Below, in pieces: positions 29,463-39,852 of a DNA stretch of 58,259 bases. The stretch's first letter is position 1, and the number at the start of each line of letters is the position of its first letter. Source of the stretch: Obelidium mucronatum (Eukaryota; Chytridiomycota; Chytridiomycetes; Chytridiales; Chytriomycetaceae). Both the position numbers and the translations under genes were made by a program. The notes beneath the pieces were generated by a model. The model did not search any database and was not told the origin of the DNA. It was given only the letters and a program-made list of their open reading frames with translations. The DNA is taken from contig JAIVFH010000170.1 in assembly GCA_025765595.1 (NCBI GenBank), forward strand, positions 1-58,259, given 5' to 3'.

Positions 29463-32400
29463 GTTCCAGCTTCTACGTGGGCTTGCACAACAGCTACACG
29501 ATTTTCGAATCATAATGACTGGACTCTTGGCATGTCCCAATGAAATTGCAAGGCCTGGTCGATATAATCGCTTGTTTCTTGCTTGCTTGAACTACTCCAA
29601 TGATTTTCTGTTGAATCAAGAAGGGGTAAAATACTTTTCTTTCATTCACACTCTAGATTGATATATTTTTTTTTATTAAATTGAAAATACAATAATATTC
29701 AGAAAACATCTGTTTTTCAAGAATACGCTAAATTCAACGTCGCAACTGGCACGGCAAATTCAAAGAGTAAATTACTTCAATCTCTGTGAGTAGTATTAAG
29801 AGCATACGGCTTTTTTAAAGTCTTATTGAAAGTTTTCAAAAATAGTGGCGAAGGACAGACTCATTTGTCGTTTCATTCCGACAGACGAGAATATTTGATT
29901 TATCAGCTTAAACAAACGGTTCATCTCATCAAAGAGCCGGATACGCTCAGGTCCAAGTTTGAAGTTATTCAAACGCAGTTGGCATTCGCCAAAGATGAAA
30001 TTATATTGTACCTGCACCATCAGCAGCAACAGCAACCTTCTCATCAAGCCGTCGAAAATGGAGACAAGAGTGGGTTCGATCTTTCAGTGGCTGAACTCAT
30101 GTGGTATTTGAAAGTGATTGTTTCAGAGTTGAGGACACGCAAAACAGGTTTGGGCGTTTGTTTGGTCAAAAGCAGTCCCTCCATTGATGTATAGTAATAA
30201 TAATTATATAATAGAAATCCAGGGCCACGTTCTTGAACAGATTCAACAACTTCATTTCCCAAGACTTCTCGAAACAATCGACACATACATCACTGCTGCT
30301 GCTTCCGATCACGATACCGCCACAGCCACCACCATGAATACTCCTGAAAAGATATTGACAGAATCAATAATTCCCGTCCTAAACAATCTATCGGCAGAAA
30401 CCGATCCACAAACACTAACCCAAGATTTAAAAGCTTTCCGAAGAGCCGTCCACAGCTTCCAAGTCACGATCGGACTCCCCTTCACATCCTCTCCACAACT
30501 GGATCCACTTGTCTTTGAAATCGTTTCAGCGCTGGATAGAATCAGTTGGCAGTCGAGATGGTTGGACGCGTTTCATGAGGCGTTGGATTCGATATCGTGT
30601 TTGAAGGAGGCGTTTCCATTCCGACGGGTTCTGGTAGAGCATTTGAAGGCGTCGGTTTTGTCGAGTGGTGGGATTGAAGAGTTTTTAGGGGTTTATAGGT
30701 GGATTGTGGAGGACTTTTGTAAAATGGTGGGGGTGGCGGGGATGCTTGGTTCTGTTGAGGTGAATCCCTGGCTTCTTTTCTTTTTTTTCGCTGACTAATA
30801 TTTTTTTTTTGAAAGTCTTCTCATGTTGAGAATTTGGTCAAAACTTATTTGGTGGAAGTTCAGGAACAACTGTCTTCTCACTGCGCACGCGTGATTCACG
30901 AGCTTGCGCTTGTAAATGTTGGGATTGCTTCAGTCTGTGCTGGTGGTACAAGAATGGGGCAAATGAAAACAGGAGAACTGGCGAAAAAAGAAGGGTGAGA
31001 TCCTGTTTCCCTTCCTCTCTCCAATACTTGACATGGACACATACTTAAGTTTCGCTTGGTTCGCATGCCTGGGACTGACTTTTATCTTTTTTTTATCAAC
31101 AGCAAACTCAAGATTCTTAAAAATATCGCACGTAATCTGCTTTCCACAAGTCGCACACCCAAATGCATCACGATCAACGGTTGCGAGTATGATTTAATTT
31201 CGGCAATTGTTGAAAAGCTTGGAGGCATTTATTCCAAGTTAGTAGGCGTGTGTGTTTGTTTGTTTGTTTGTTGCACCTCATTTTAAAACACGGGGAAAAA
31301 ATCATTTATTTGTATAGTCATTTGTCGGATACAGTGGCTGCTGTATTCAAGATTATCAAGCAGCCCCCCGATCATGAAGTTGAACTATTCAACAGCATAA
31401 AGACTCCGTCAGAGCTTTTGATGGAACATGACGCGTACTTTAGCATGATTTCATTCGTGGATAGTATCAGTTGAGTGAAATTCCTTATCGAATGAAAAAA
31501 AAGAAAAACTCGCATGGAACTGAACAGTGTCCACCGCAGGTTCTGCCAATGCAACACCATACTTGCAAAGCATTCATACGTCAAAAACAGAATCATGTCC
31601 AACAACAACAAGAGCAAGACCTCTGAGCTTCAAAGATATCAACAAACGAGATAAACACTTGTCAAACTATTGCCCTCAGTCTATTACTGAACTATATATA
31701 CTCCTGTATTCCGATATGATCATGGATGTCACTGCTGGAAAAAAGACGGTGTTTAGTTTATCTCGAAACTGTTTGTTGAAGTTGGAATATGGTTGTTTCT
31801 TGCAGCCTGAAAATTATTCGCGTGAAACAGGTTTTGTTTTACTTTTGACCTCTTTTCTCTCTTTCCAGTTATATAATAGTTTATAATTTTTATTATTACA
31901 ATTATGCGTTTTTAAGAACTCAGCGCATTGTATGACTTGGTTGGTGATCTTGGATTCCACAAACTTCAATCCAGTTTGGCTGAGTTACAAGGCCAATGCA
32001 TCAATGAAGTCAAAGTAACAAAAAATAAGCATATCGGTTCTTCTGGCTTTCTAAAACTTACTTTGAAAAAAAAAAACAGGAATTATTGGTTCTTAACAAA
32101 GACACATTTCAAGGAATTCTATTCTTGTGGTTGGATGAGAAAAAGACTGCCGAGCTTTTCAAAAAACTTAAATGTAAGATTATTTTACTTTGTCTTAAAA
32201 TTTTTTTTTGACTTCTTGGGTTTCATTTTTTTTCACGCAGCATTGAAACGCCTGTTGGAAATTGTCATTCTCATTGGCACGGTTTCTCAGTTTCGCGAGA
32301 TGCTATCGAAAGTCTCGCATGGATCGCAGAAGTATATTCAACCCTGCACAAGCATTCAAGGTATTTTTTTACTATACTCTTGGGAAAAAAACACACGGAG

Positions 32401-32819
32401 AACTAATCATCTCGTCAGATGTCAAAATCTTGCGATTTCTTCCGATCGCCTGTGCTGCAGTTCTTTTTCAGGCATTCAAAGATTCCTCCTCGACCCCCTT
32501 TCCGCCAGAGTTTATGGCAAACGAATACCCTCACACTCTGATATCTGGAATCCAAACCCTTTTCGATGCAGCATCAACATCATCTTCATCGACTTCCACG
32601 GCAGCGGAAGCAAAAAGTGCCGATTCGAATGCCATGGCGACAACAACGGCAGCGATGATAGCTTCAAGAAAAGAACTTGAGCGGGAAATGGCGCAGTATG
32701 GAATTACTTTTCTAACGCGTTTGCAGCTTTTCCAAAACAATGTCGCAACCAGAGAAATGCAACGTGGGATTGCAGCCATCACGGATAAGTTGGAGAGATA
32801 TTTTAACGGTCTTATCTGA
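28206..32819 (+). CDS. nap1: NAP1/HEM (NCKAP1) subunit of the SCAR/WAVE complex
   Basis: Fifteen exons give 1154 residues, the usual NAP1 length (~1,130). Exon ends: 28700, 29082, 29374, 29625, 29785, 30147, 30759, 30994, 31237, 31469, 31830, 32014, 32173, 32360, 32819. Landmarks line up with animal NAP1 in order: VDFISIVYLMHELSSLKKAV ... YPK; RREYLIYQLKQTVHLI ... LAFAKDEIILYLHH; LSVAELMWYLKVIVSELR; KTPSELLMEHDAYFSMISFV; ALYDLVGDLGFHKLQSSLAE; LFKKLKSLKRLLEIVILIGT; LPIACAAVLFQAF. NAP1 binds PIR/CYFIP in the WAVE regulatory complex, which relays Rac to Arp2/3-driven protrusion. Presence fits an organism with actin-based crawling cells. The first intron is long (215 nt) and contains hairpin repeats. 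The call rests on remembered family pattern. Confidence 0.85.
28713..28836. repeat. Palindromic repeat units inside NAP1 intron 1
   Basis: Four short units lie in the 215-nt intron: CGCC-GCA-GGCG at ~28715, ACCGAAGGTGG at 28740, CCGCCGAAGGTGG at ~28757 and TGCTGCAGGCGGTGTCTTC near 28818. The first is a perfect 4-bp inverted repeat around a 3-nt loop. The same family occurs in two introns of the lectin gene at 39853. Confidence 0.7.
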
Positions 32820-32888
32820 CCCATCCACATTATCTGATGGTTATTCTATATCTCCTTTTTTTTTAATTCGATTAAAAACAATAAAATA

Positions 32889-33425
32889 ATGGTCGAAATA
32901 TGGGAGTGGCCAGAGATCACATTCACAGGATATGGAGGCGGTATCGGCGGAGTTCTCGGAGGCGGCGGCGGACTTACTGATCGAGGCCAAATGTTCCAAT
33001 TTACACTGTGGTGGACAGTGGTTTGCTTTGGAGTAGTTTTTGGTATTGCAGGGTAACTAGTACCGTTGTACAATCATCAACTGGAGCGCCTAATGTGAAT
33101 TATTATGTCTACATCGGCTTTAGTTTGATCGCAGCAATCGGATCGCTTCGAGAAGGGAGGGCGTTAATGGCGTTCAGTCTCTTTGTATTTGTGTTTGGAT
33201 TTGGACTTGTCACTGCTTTAGTATCGGGTTCGATCGTTGGGTTTCTCATTGGAAGCGTTTATGAAATTGGCGGCTTTATTATGGCCTTGTGGATTCCTTT
33301 CGCATGGTAATTCCTTCTTTCTGTTGATACTTGCGTTTAAACGGCTGACATCCATCAGGGCTCTCATACAAACACTGGTTGTTGTAATATCATCATACGC
33401 CGAGATAGGCCTGAACTCGCTATAA
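32889..33425 (+). CDS. TMEM170-like ER/nuclear-envelope membrane protein
   Basis: Three exons (32889-33052, 33124-33306, 33359-33425) give 137 residues. After a Gly-rich N-terminus, three TM segments match TMEM170: TM1 FTLWWTVVCFGVVFGIAGLI, TM2 MAFSLFVFVFGFGLVTALVS running into GSIVGFLIGSVYEIGGF, TM3 WALIQTLVVVISSYAEI. TMEM170 proteins act in ER sheet and nuclear envelope shaping in animals. Splicing intron 1 out is what makes TM1 continue into LIAAIGSLREGRALM; a naive read gives a frame change there. Convergent with DDB1, 51 bp between stop codons. Confidence 0.78.
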
Positions 33426-33476
33426 ATCACTATTATTCTTTGTTAATTCACACAGTCATGTAAATAAAACCGAACA

Positions 33477-36400
33477 CTACGCCAACAATCCCACTTCCTC
33501 CAAAAGAGCCAAGACATCTTCTAATCCTTCCGCCTCAACCTTAACACCTCCATTTTTATCGCCGTTGAAAACAGATAACATTTCTTCTTCGGGTAGCTGT
33601 GTAAACTGCTGCACAAAGTCCCCATCAATGTATCCCATCGATTCCACTCGTCTTCTGTCTGTAACAAAAGTTCTCCATTCGGTATGGTCAAAGTTTCCAA
33701 ATGGTGTCATATGCTTCGCCAAGTTGGCCTGCACCCCATTCAAGACTTTGAATTTGTCTGCATCCAAAGGAATAATTGAGCCAAATTGCCCATTCGTCGT
33801 AGAGTACAACATGGAGGCATCGCGCATAGGATTGACATTTTCGGAGCCAGTATTCGTTGCAAGGGAGCCTTAAAAACGCATTTCTTAAGTACGTTAAGTT
33901 TAGAGATGTGACTTATTTTACCTTTACGAATTTGAGAAACCAAGTCGCCCAGATGGTATACACCAGCGAGCTCCAGCCTCTTTTTTTCCTCCTCCAATTG
34001 CACTTCTGTTTGCCGTCTTAATGTGTACAAGTTGTTTTCAAGTTCGCCCACCACAACAAGGTCCTGGCTAATTGCATGAACTCCTGAAGTCCACGAAGGC
34101 AAATAATCTCGAGCAACTTCTGTCAACACTCCTGTTCCACTATTCTCTGCCGAATTTGCATCGCCAGAATCATGATCCATCGCTTCAGACACAGTCGGTC
34201 GCTTAAACTCCAATAACGTCACACTCTTCATGATATCCGCCACAGCAATAAAATCATCGAAAATAGACAAGTAGATCGCCTGATTAAATCCATATGCTTT
34301 GGCCACAGATACCAATACGTTCTCAGTACTATTAAACTGGAAGACCTCCACTTTGGATCCAATGGTAGAAACCACAGCACCACCTGTCAGTTCGGCAACA
34401 GCATACACACATCCTTTGGTTTCGATACTGCACACAATATCAAGCTCTTGAGTTTCAGGATTGATTTCAAGAGCAATTACTCGGCCCGATGTAGGCTCCA
34501 CATCCTCTGCATCCTCACTACCTTCTTCAAAAATACCGGTACCAACAACAAAAAGATGACGTTTGCTATCTGTCCCCTTAATACCTTCTACAGTCAACGT
34601 GCTGAGTCCACACGCCCTTTCAAGAAGCGGGAGTTTGAAACTGTGGACAACTGGAAGAATTTACAACAATATTAGAAAGAGAAGAAATTCCAATAAAACA
34701 GATAAACTCACCGGCATATGTCTGATCATCCACAACCTTCAAATAATTACTTCCTTCCCCTCCAACATCAGTTTGAGCTGTGGTTAAAACGCCAAACACA
34801 TTTCCAAGATGGACGATCCTCCGAGGAGTTTCATTTTCAAGAGGCACAGTTTGAATATGAAGCTTTTGAATATTATCCTAAACTGCCAAATTTCAGGGAG
34901 GAAGCGGTTGCAATGACCAAGCTGTTTGGCGACGACGGAAGGCGGAATTGACAGGCTGTGGAAACGCTCTGTTTGAAAATGACCGTATTAAAAGAGAACC
35001 AAGGGTTATCTGTGATAATACCTTCAAATTCAAGTTTGAGCACATCAGCTTATCGTTACTGCCGCTGTATAACACCGACGGCAAATCAGACGCTGAAAAT
35101 ACGTGATTTTTTCCGTCAGAACGGAAAGAAATAAGGTTGAGAGGTTGAGTTCCAAGAGTCATCTTCTTGCGATTGCCTGTGATGCCACTCAACGAATCGA
35201 ACACATAAGAAACAAGATGCCCATCTCCAAGACCGACTAGTAAATATGACGTAGATCCAAGAGTGCAGAACCTCACTGATCTGGGTAGCTGATCTGAACC
35301 GACTATTAAACACAATATATTCGGAAAAAAATACAATCAGCGAACCTCCAGTGGTGACCACCTCCTTTCGACATTCTTGCATTGTTTTAACACTGAAAAT
35401 GCGGACAGTTCCATCGTTCCATAACCCAGCAACGAAGTATTTTGCAACAGTTTCATTATCAAAACACGAAATATCCAAACAGGAGACTTCATGCTCAGTA
35501 GTGACTTGGCTGCGAAGAAAAAAAATAAGCGAAAACCTCGCCAAACAAATGATGATGCGAAGAATACAAACCCTTTTGAGATTATGACTCCATTCTCCAC
35601 TTCAAAATACATCAAATGATTTCCACCAACAACCGCAATAATTTGATTTGAATTAATGCTACTCAAGACGATGCGTTCACCAGCAGGAGCAGTCCATTCA
35701 TATCGTTTTTTCTTATCGCCACCACCCAACAAAACAATTTTAGTGGGCGTTACTTGGATGAGCTGGTCATACACAACAGTTCCAAAAGCCAAAGTGGATT
35801 CGTCCAAAATTAAACCAGCTTCTCCAGTCTCATCTTCCCATTCAGCAATCTCGCCATCCATATTTACACAGAGAATCTTTGTTTCCGTGAAAAAGGAAAC
35901 CAACAACAATTCATCAACTCTAATAAACAAGGATCAGAAAATGTCCTAAATCCCAAAAAAATCTGCTCACATTGAATCCACAGACATTGCTCCAGGCCAA
36001 ACGCCTTGAACTCCTGCAACGTCTTCCAGTTCAGCGATTTCTTGAACACCAACTCCATTACTGAGAATCCTCAAACTTCCTGTTTTTCCAAACCCACAAC
36101 AGGCAACAACTTTGCTCTGTCCACCGCTTCCAAGAGATCCAGTTGATGGATCCAAATAGCTAAAATCAACGATAGGTGCGAGGTTTGGATATGTTTCTAG
36201 TGTTGTGATAGTCGGGTTGCCATCGCCCATTTCGTTGTATTCAATGTGGAGAAACTGAGAATCTCCGAAATGAGAACCAATGAAAGCGAGATTCGGTGAA
36301 AGCGACGTTATGGAAGATGGGGAGGACGTCTTTCCAAACAGGAATTCAGCATATTAATTTATAAAAACCTCACAAATTTACCTCTCCAAGACGCGTCAAT

Positions 36401-37489
36401 TTTCCGCCAGATACAGAGACATCAAGAACATGCAAATCTGAAGCAGCATCCGAAACAAAGATTTGGTTTGAATAGGTAGCAGGTCCTGTGGGAATTAAAC
36501 TGGAGATTCCAGTAAAAACCGAGTCCGTCTCCAATTCGAATTTAAATTTGCCGTTTATAAAGTAGGAAATTTGGGACTCGCTGAACGCCAACAGACCGCC
36601 ACCTGTAAGTAATAGACCGTCACTAAGCAGTGAGTTCAATTGAATACCCAAACACACACCTGGGACCGCTGCGAGCTTGAATGTTGAATCATAAACTTCA
36701 ATTTTCTTATTCCAGCCAGAGTCTGAACCAGTGAGCGGAGACAATGCACCGTTTGGCGCATCTACTTGATATGTTGAAATAAATGTGGAATAATTCGCAT
36801 CGTAATGCAGAACAGCCAATAATGGAAGTCTTCTTCGTTCTTTTGAAGTTGAAGAAGAAGATGAATCCAGGAATACAAGGTCTTTCAGGTTGAGCTCTTT
36901 GATTCGGACAGTCGACACTTCCACCTTATCCCCCTTGTCAACATACAACAGCTGCACCAAGCCCTGGAATGAGTGCAGAACCAGCGTGGAATCGACAGCC
37001 GTGAATAGTTTGAATTCAGAAGGAGAAAACGAGGCTGTTGTTGATGCAAAAGAACCGCTAGCCACAGTCTTACAAACAAACAGTTTAATATTAACCAGTC
37101 CAACAGGAAACCGTTTCTCACCATCAGGGAAAATGTATCAGTCAGCTCCGCAAGCGTGTATTGCATCTTGTCAGTCACCATCAACAGCTGCAAAGAACGA
37201 GGTCAAACACTCTTCCGGCAAGCATGATGAACCACCTTTTGCCGCCCGTCTGACGATGAAACTGAAGCCAATGCCCGAATTCGTCCATTCACTTTTTGTT
37301 CCGATAAGATAGATCCACTTTGGTCGATAATTTCAAGGAGGGCTCCTTTGCTGCAAAGGTGTTTAGGCTAAAGGCAACCCCTCTCTCCGCTGCTTACTTG
37401 ACGACGACGAGAGAGCTGCCGTCACTCAGTCGAAGTAAAGTGCTTGATGACACAGACGATGCTGGTTGGTGTGTTGAAACGTACAACAT
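33477..37489 (-). CDS. ddb1: DDB1 (CPSF-A/beta-propeller) homologue, one apparent frameshift
   Basis: Twelve exons (ends 37398, 37236, 37122, 36660, 36382, 35971, 35572, 35346, 35022, 34712, 33922, 33477) give 1143 residues, as in DDB1. Family landmarks: GALLEIIDQSGSI; LAFIGSHFGDSQFLHIEY; NLAPIVDFSYLDP; KTGSLRILSNGVGVQEIAEL; TEHEVSCLDIS ... FVAGLWNDGTVRIFS; KKMTLGTQPLNLISFRSDG; IQKLHIQTVPLENETPRRI; YIDGDFVQQF near the end. DDB1 is the CUL4 adaptor that binds WD40 receptors. In exon 10, after KFGSL at ~34877, one extra base shifts the frame; the family sequence resumes at once (DNIQKLHIQ). This is either a sequencing error or a real lesion. Otherwise intact. Confidence 0.9.
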
Positions 37490-37589
37490 TTGGTTTCTAT
37501 CAAGTATTTCTAATGGGAGATCCAAGTCTAATAAATAGTTCCTATACTATCAAAAGTAAAACTGAGAGTTATTCAGACGCGTTCCCTAT

Positions 37590-37980
37590 CTTCAAATCTT
37601 GTTCATATCGTGGTATGCATGCCGTATCAGTGTCAACTCAGATTCTGCAGTTCCATCTTTGGCAACCGTTTCCACTGTAGGAGACGTTTTCTTTTTACAC
37701 CTATTGTTCCATCACTGTGTGCTTTTCGACTCTGGTTTCTCGACATTGTGTTCAGTATACTTGGGTGGCATCTTTTCACAAAATACATTCAACACAACGT
37801 TATTGAGTATGTTCGCGCTTTTGGGCTTTCTCAATGACAGCCGCTGCCGGCGATTTCGACTGTTGTACATCTCGACATTGGACTTGCCAATGCTGGGTTC
37901 TTGCTTGTCGTTTACCATTGGTCCATTCAACACAAACCGAAATTGAAACAGTCAAGTTTCACCAATACCCTAATAGCAGT
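37590..37980 (+). pseudogene. Relic of a four-TM family gene
   Basis: Reading plus, 37741-37930 gives DIVFSILGWHLFTKYIQHNV, IEYVRAFGLSQ, a TGA, then PLPAISTV. This corresponds to TM3, the YTG..IIQYV..FGFAEW loop and, fused directly, the C-terminal PLVAISTV tail of the family, with TM4 deleted. The 5' half is scrambled. It overlaps no other gene and lies upstream of the DDB1 start. Confidence 0.65.
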
Positions 37981-38060
37981 AAAAATTGCAAAACGAATTA
38001 CGCAGATCAAGAAATTTACTTCTGAAATCTTTTTTCCTTTTTAACAACAATAATATTGAA

Positions 38061-38070
38061 GTCCGCACTT
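38061..38070 (+). promoter_or_regulatory. GTCCGCA element, four-TM gene A
   Basis: GTCCGCACTT, 36 bp upstream of the ATG at 38097. One of seven similar words placed just 5' of family members. Confidence 0.5.
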
Positions 38071-38096
38071 TTTTTTTTCCAAAACCACACCCACTC

Positions 38097-38660
38097 ATGT
38101 CGACGACCACAACCCCTCAATCCAACGCCAAGGGCATGAAACTCCATATCTTTGTTGGCAAGTGCTTGCCTGTACTCTATCATTTCGCAGTTGGTGCCTT
38201 CATTATATTTGGCCTCGTCACAGACCCTAGCAATGTGGCAGCCTACGTCTATTCTACACTATCGCTTATCGAGCACACTGGATGGATCATCATTCACGCC
38301 GTGTTCTTTCGAAAAGAAAATCATCTTCCGGCAGTTTTCTTTCTGATCCACCTCCTAGTCAATGTGGGCTTTTCCAGTTTGATGGGATATGAATGCTTTG
38401 CAGCATACGCTGGCTCCAACATTTTTGAATATGTGGGCACATATGGATTCGGTGAATGGCTGCGGACACTTCCACGGATTTTCCAGCTCATGTACTTTAA
38501 CATCTGGCTTGCAATCTTCAGTACAAGTACCGGGATTTTCTATTCATATTGTCTCTTTTCTGGGTGTGTCCAAAAGACCGACGTGTGGTATACCAAACAG
38601 AAGCCGGAACCGACACCTGCACCTCTTGTTGCAATCTCGACTATTTCTCCAATCTCATAA
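38097..38660 (+). CDS. Four-TM family protein A
   Basis: 187 residues, no intron. Four hydrophobic segments: VLYHFAVGAFIIFGLV, YSTLSLIEHTGWIIIHAVFF, LPAVFFLIHLLVNVGFSSLM and IFQLMYFNIWLAIFSTSTGI. The family loop between TM3 and TM4 reads NIFEYVGTYGFGEWLRTLPR. It has the shared C-tail PAPLVAISTISPIS. Function unknown; the family is not one I recognise, though topology resembles MARVEL-type proteins. First intact member of a local array of eight. Confidence 0.85.
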   Translation: MSTTTTPQSNAKGMKLHIFVGKCLPVLYHFAVGAFIIFGLVTDPSNVAAYVYSTLSLIEHTGWIIIHAVFFRKENHLPAVFFLIHLLVNVGFSSLMGYECFAAYAGSNIFEYVGTYGFGEWLRTLPRIFQLMYFNIWLAIFSTSTGIFYSYCLFSGCVQKTDVWYTKQKPEPTPAPLVAISTISPIS

Positions 38661-38779
38661 AAAAAATATGCCGTTTTTATTCTGTTATATATTGATCAAA
38701 AATAAAGAGAGGGAAACCGGATACTTCTGCATTCAACTGTATTTCATGTTTGTTGAGATAGCATAAATCAGAGCGTAAA

Positions 38780-38968
38780 ATGAGATTTTTTGGGTTGGCG
38801 GAATGGCGGAAATTGCCGCTGCTGTATCAGATCATAAATTTCAACGTTTGGTTGGATCTTATGGTTTTTTCTATTGCAGTTGTTGTGTTGGGGCCTAGAG
38901 TTATTCATCAGTGGTGTCTTCAATTAAACTACAAGAAAGAACGACATTCCAACATGTCGCGTGGATGA
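38780..38968 (+). pseudogene. C-terminal fragment of a four-TM family gene
   Basis: The frame RFFGLAEWRKLPLLYQIINF, then NVWLDLMVFSIAVVVLG, equals the loop plus TM4 of the family and ends without the PLVAIST tail. No N-terminal half is present upstream, so it is a truncated copy. Confidence 0.75.
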
Positions 38969-39139
38969 TGTTCAAAAACCTTTGTTTGTAGATGTGTGAT
39001 TTGAATTGCATAGATTAAATAGTCTCGCAATCACTTTTTTTTGGTCGCTTCAGGGAATAAATTCAGTAGCGTACAACAGAGTTAGTTTATAGATTATGTT
39101 GATGAATCACCTCGTAATGTGAAATCAAATAGATATTAT

Positions 39140-39149
39140 GTCCGCAATT
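39140..39149 (+). promoter_or_regulatory. GTCCGCA element, four-TM gene B
   Basis: GTCCGCAATT, 71 bp upstream of the ATG at 39211. Confidence 0.45.
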
Positions 39150-39210
39150 TCTGTTTGATGTTTTGTGCTCAACACTTTTGATTAAAAAAAACGTTGTCGT
39201 TCTGGAAGAG

Positions 39211-39735
39211 ATGAAGGTTGCTCCGCTTGCACTCAAGTCTGTGGCGCTACTGTGCGATATCGCCTACCTAGTGGTCATAGGCATAGCCCTCTATCAAAGC
39301 AAAGCTTTTGCTTTGGATGACACTTACGCTGTAGCCTTGGCAATTGTCTCCCTCATCCGCTTGGTCTTCCACTCCCAACAATCTTTCGAGCCCGACTCAT
39401 TCAATATCATATTTTTTCTGGGCGTGTATGTCCTGTTTGACAGTGTGTTCTTCAGCATATTCGCATGGATGTATTTTCAAAACGAAACAGGGTATAACCC
39501 TATTCACTACGGGATCACTTTTGGGTTGTTGGAATGGCGGAAGTTGCCTTTATTGTATCAGATCATGTATTTCAACTTTTGGATGGACGTTGTGCTTGTC
39601 GCTGTTGCGGCGGTTTTCGTTGGTGGCGGGATCCTTCTTCATTGTTGTTTTCCAAAGTTGTTTGAATCATCAAAACCTCTTGAAGTTGAAGATACTCCAA
39701 ACCCTCTCGTCGCTGTCAAAGCTGTATCAGTGTAA
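39211..39735 (+). CDS. Four-TM family protein B
   Basis: 174 residues, intronless. TM1 KSVALLCDIAYLVVIGIAL, TM2 YAVALAIVSLIRLVFHS, TM3 IIFFLGVYVLFDSVFFSIFA, loop GITFGLLEWRKLPLLYQ, TM4 MYFNFWMDVVLVAVAAVFVG. The tail is divergent (PNPLVAVKAVSV). An in-frame ATG at 39163 would add 16 residues but this start fits the family's short N-terminus. Confidence 0.85.
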   Translation: MKVAPLALKSVALLCDIAYLVVIGIALYQSKAFALDDTYAVALAIVSLIRLVFHSQQSFEPDSFNIIFFLGVYVLFDSVFFSIFAWMYFQNETGYNPIHYGITFGLLEWRKLPLLYQIMYFNFWMDVVLVAVAAVFVGGGILLHCCFPKLFESSKPLEVEDTPNPLVAVKAVSV

Positions 39736-39852
39736 ATAAAAAGGGTAGTCTTTATTATCGACAAAATCAAAAAATGAAATTTTCCACGTGATTTCAAGTC
39801 AGTTGACGGCAGCCACCCTTGCAAGTTGCTTTGACTTTCTTCTTTGAAAGAA

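Noticed and set aside
34448..34951. Plus-strand frames over DDB1 exons
   Set aside because: Antisense shadows of a gene with a consistent family match along its length.
36603..36659. In-frame hydrophobic insert in DDB1 (VCLGIQLNSLLSDG)
   Set aside because: It is a 57-nt GT..AG intron divisible by three; DDB1 family members lack the insert.
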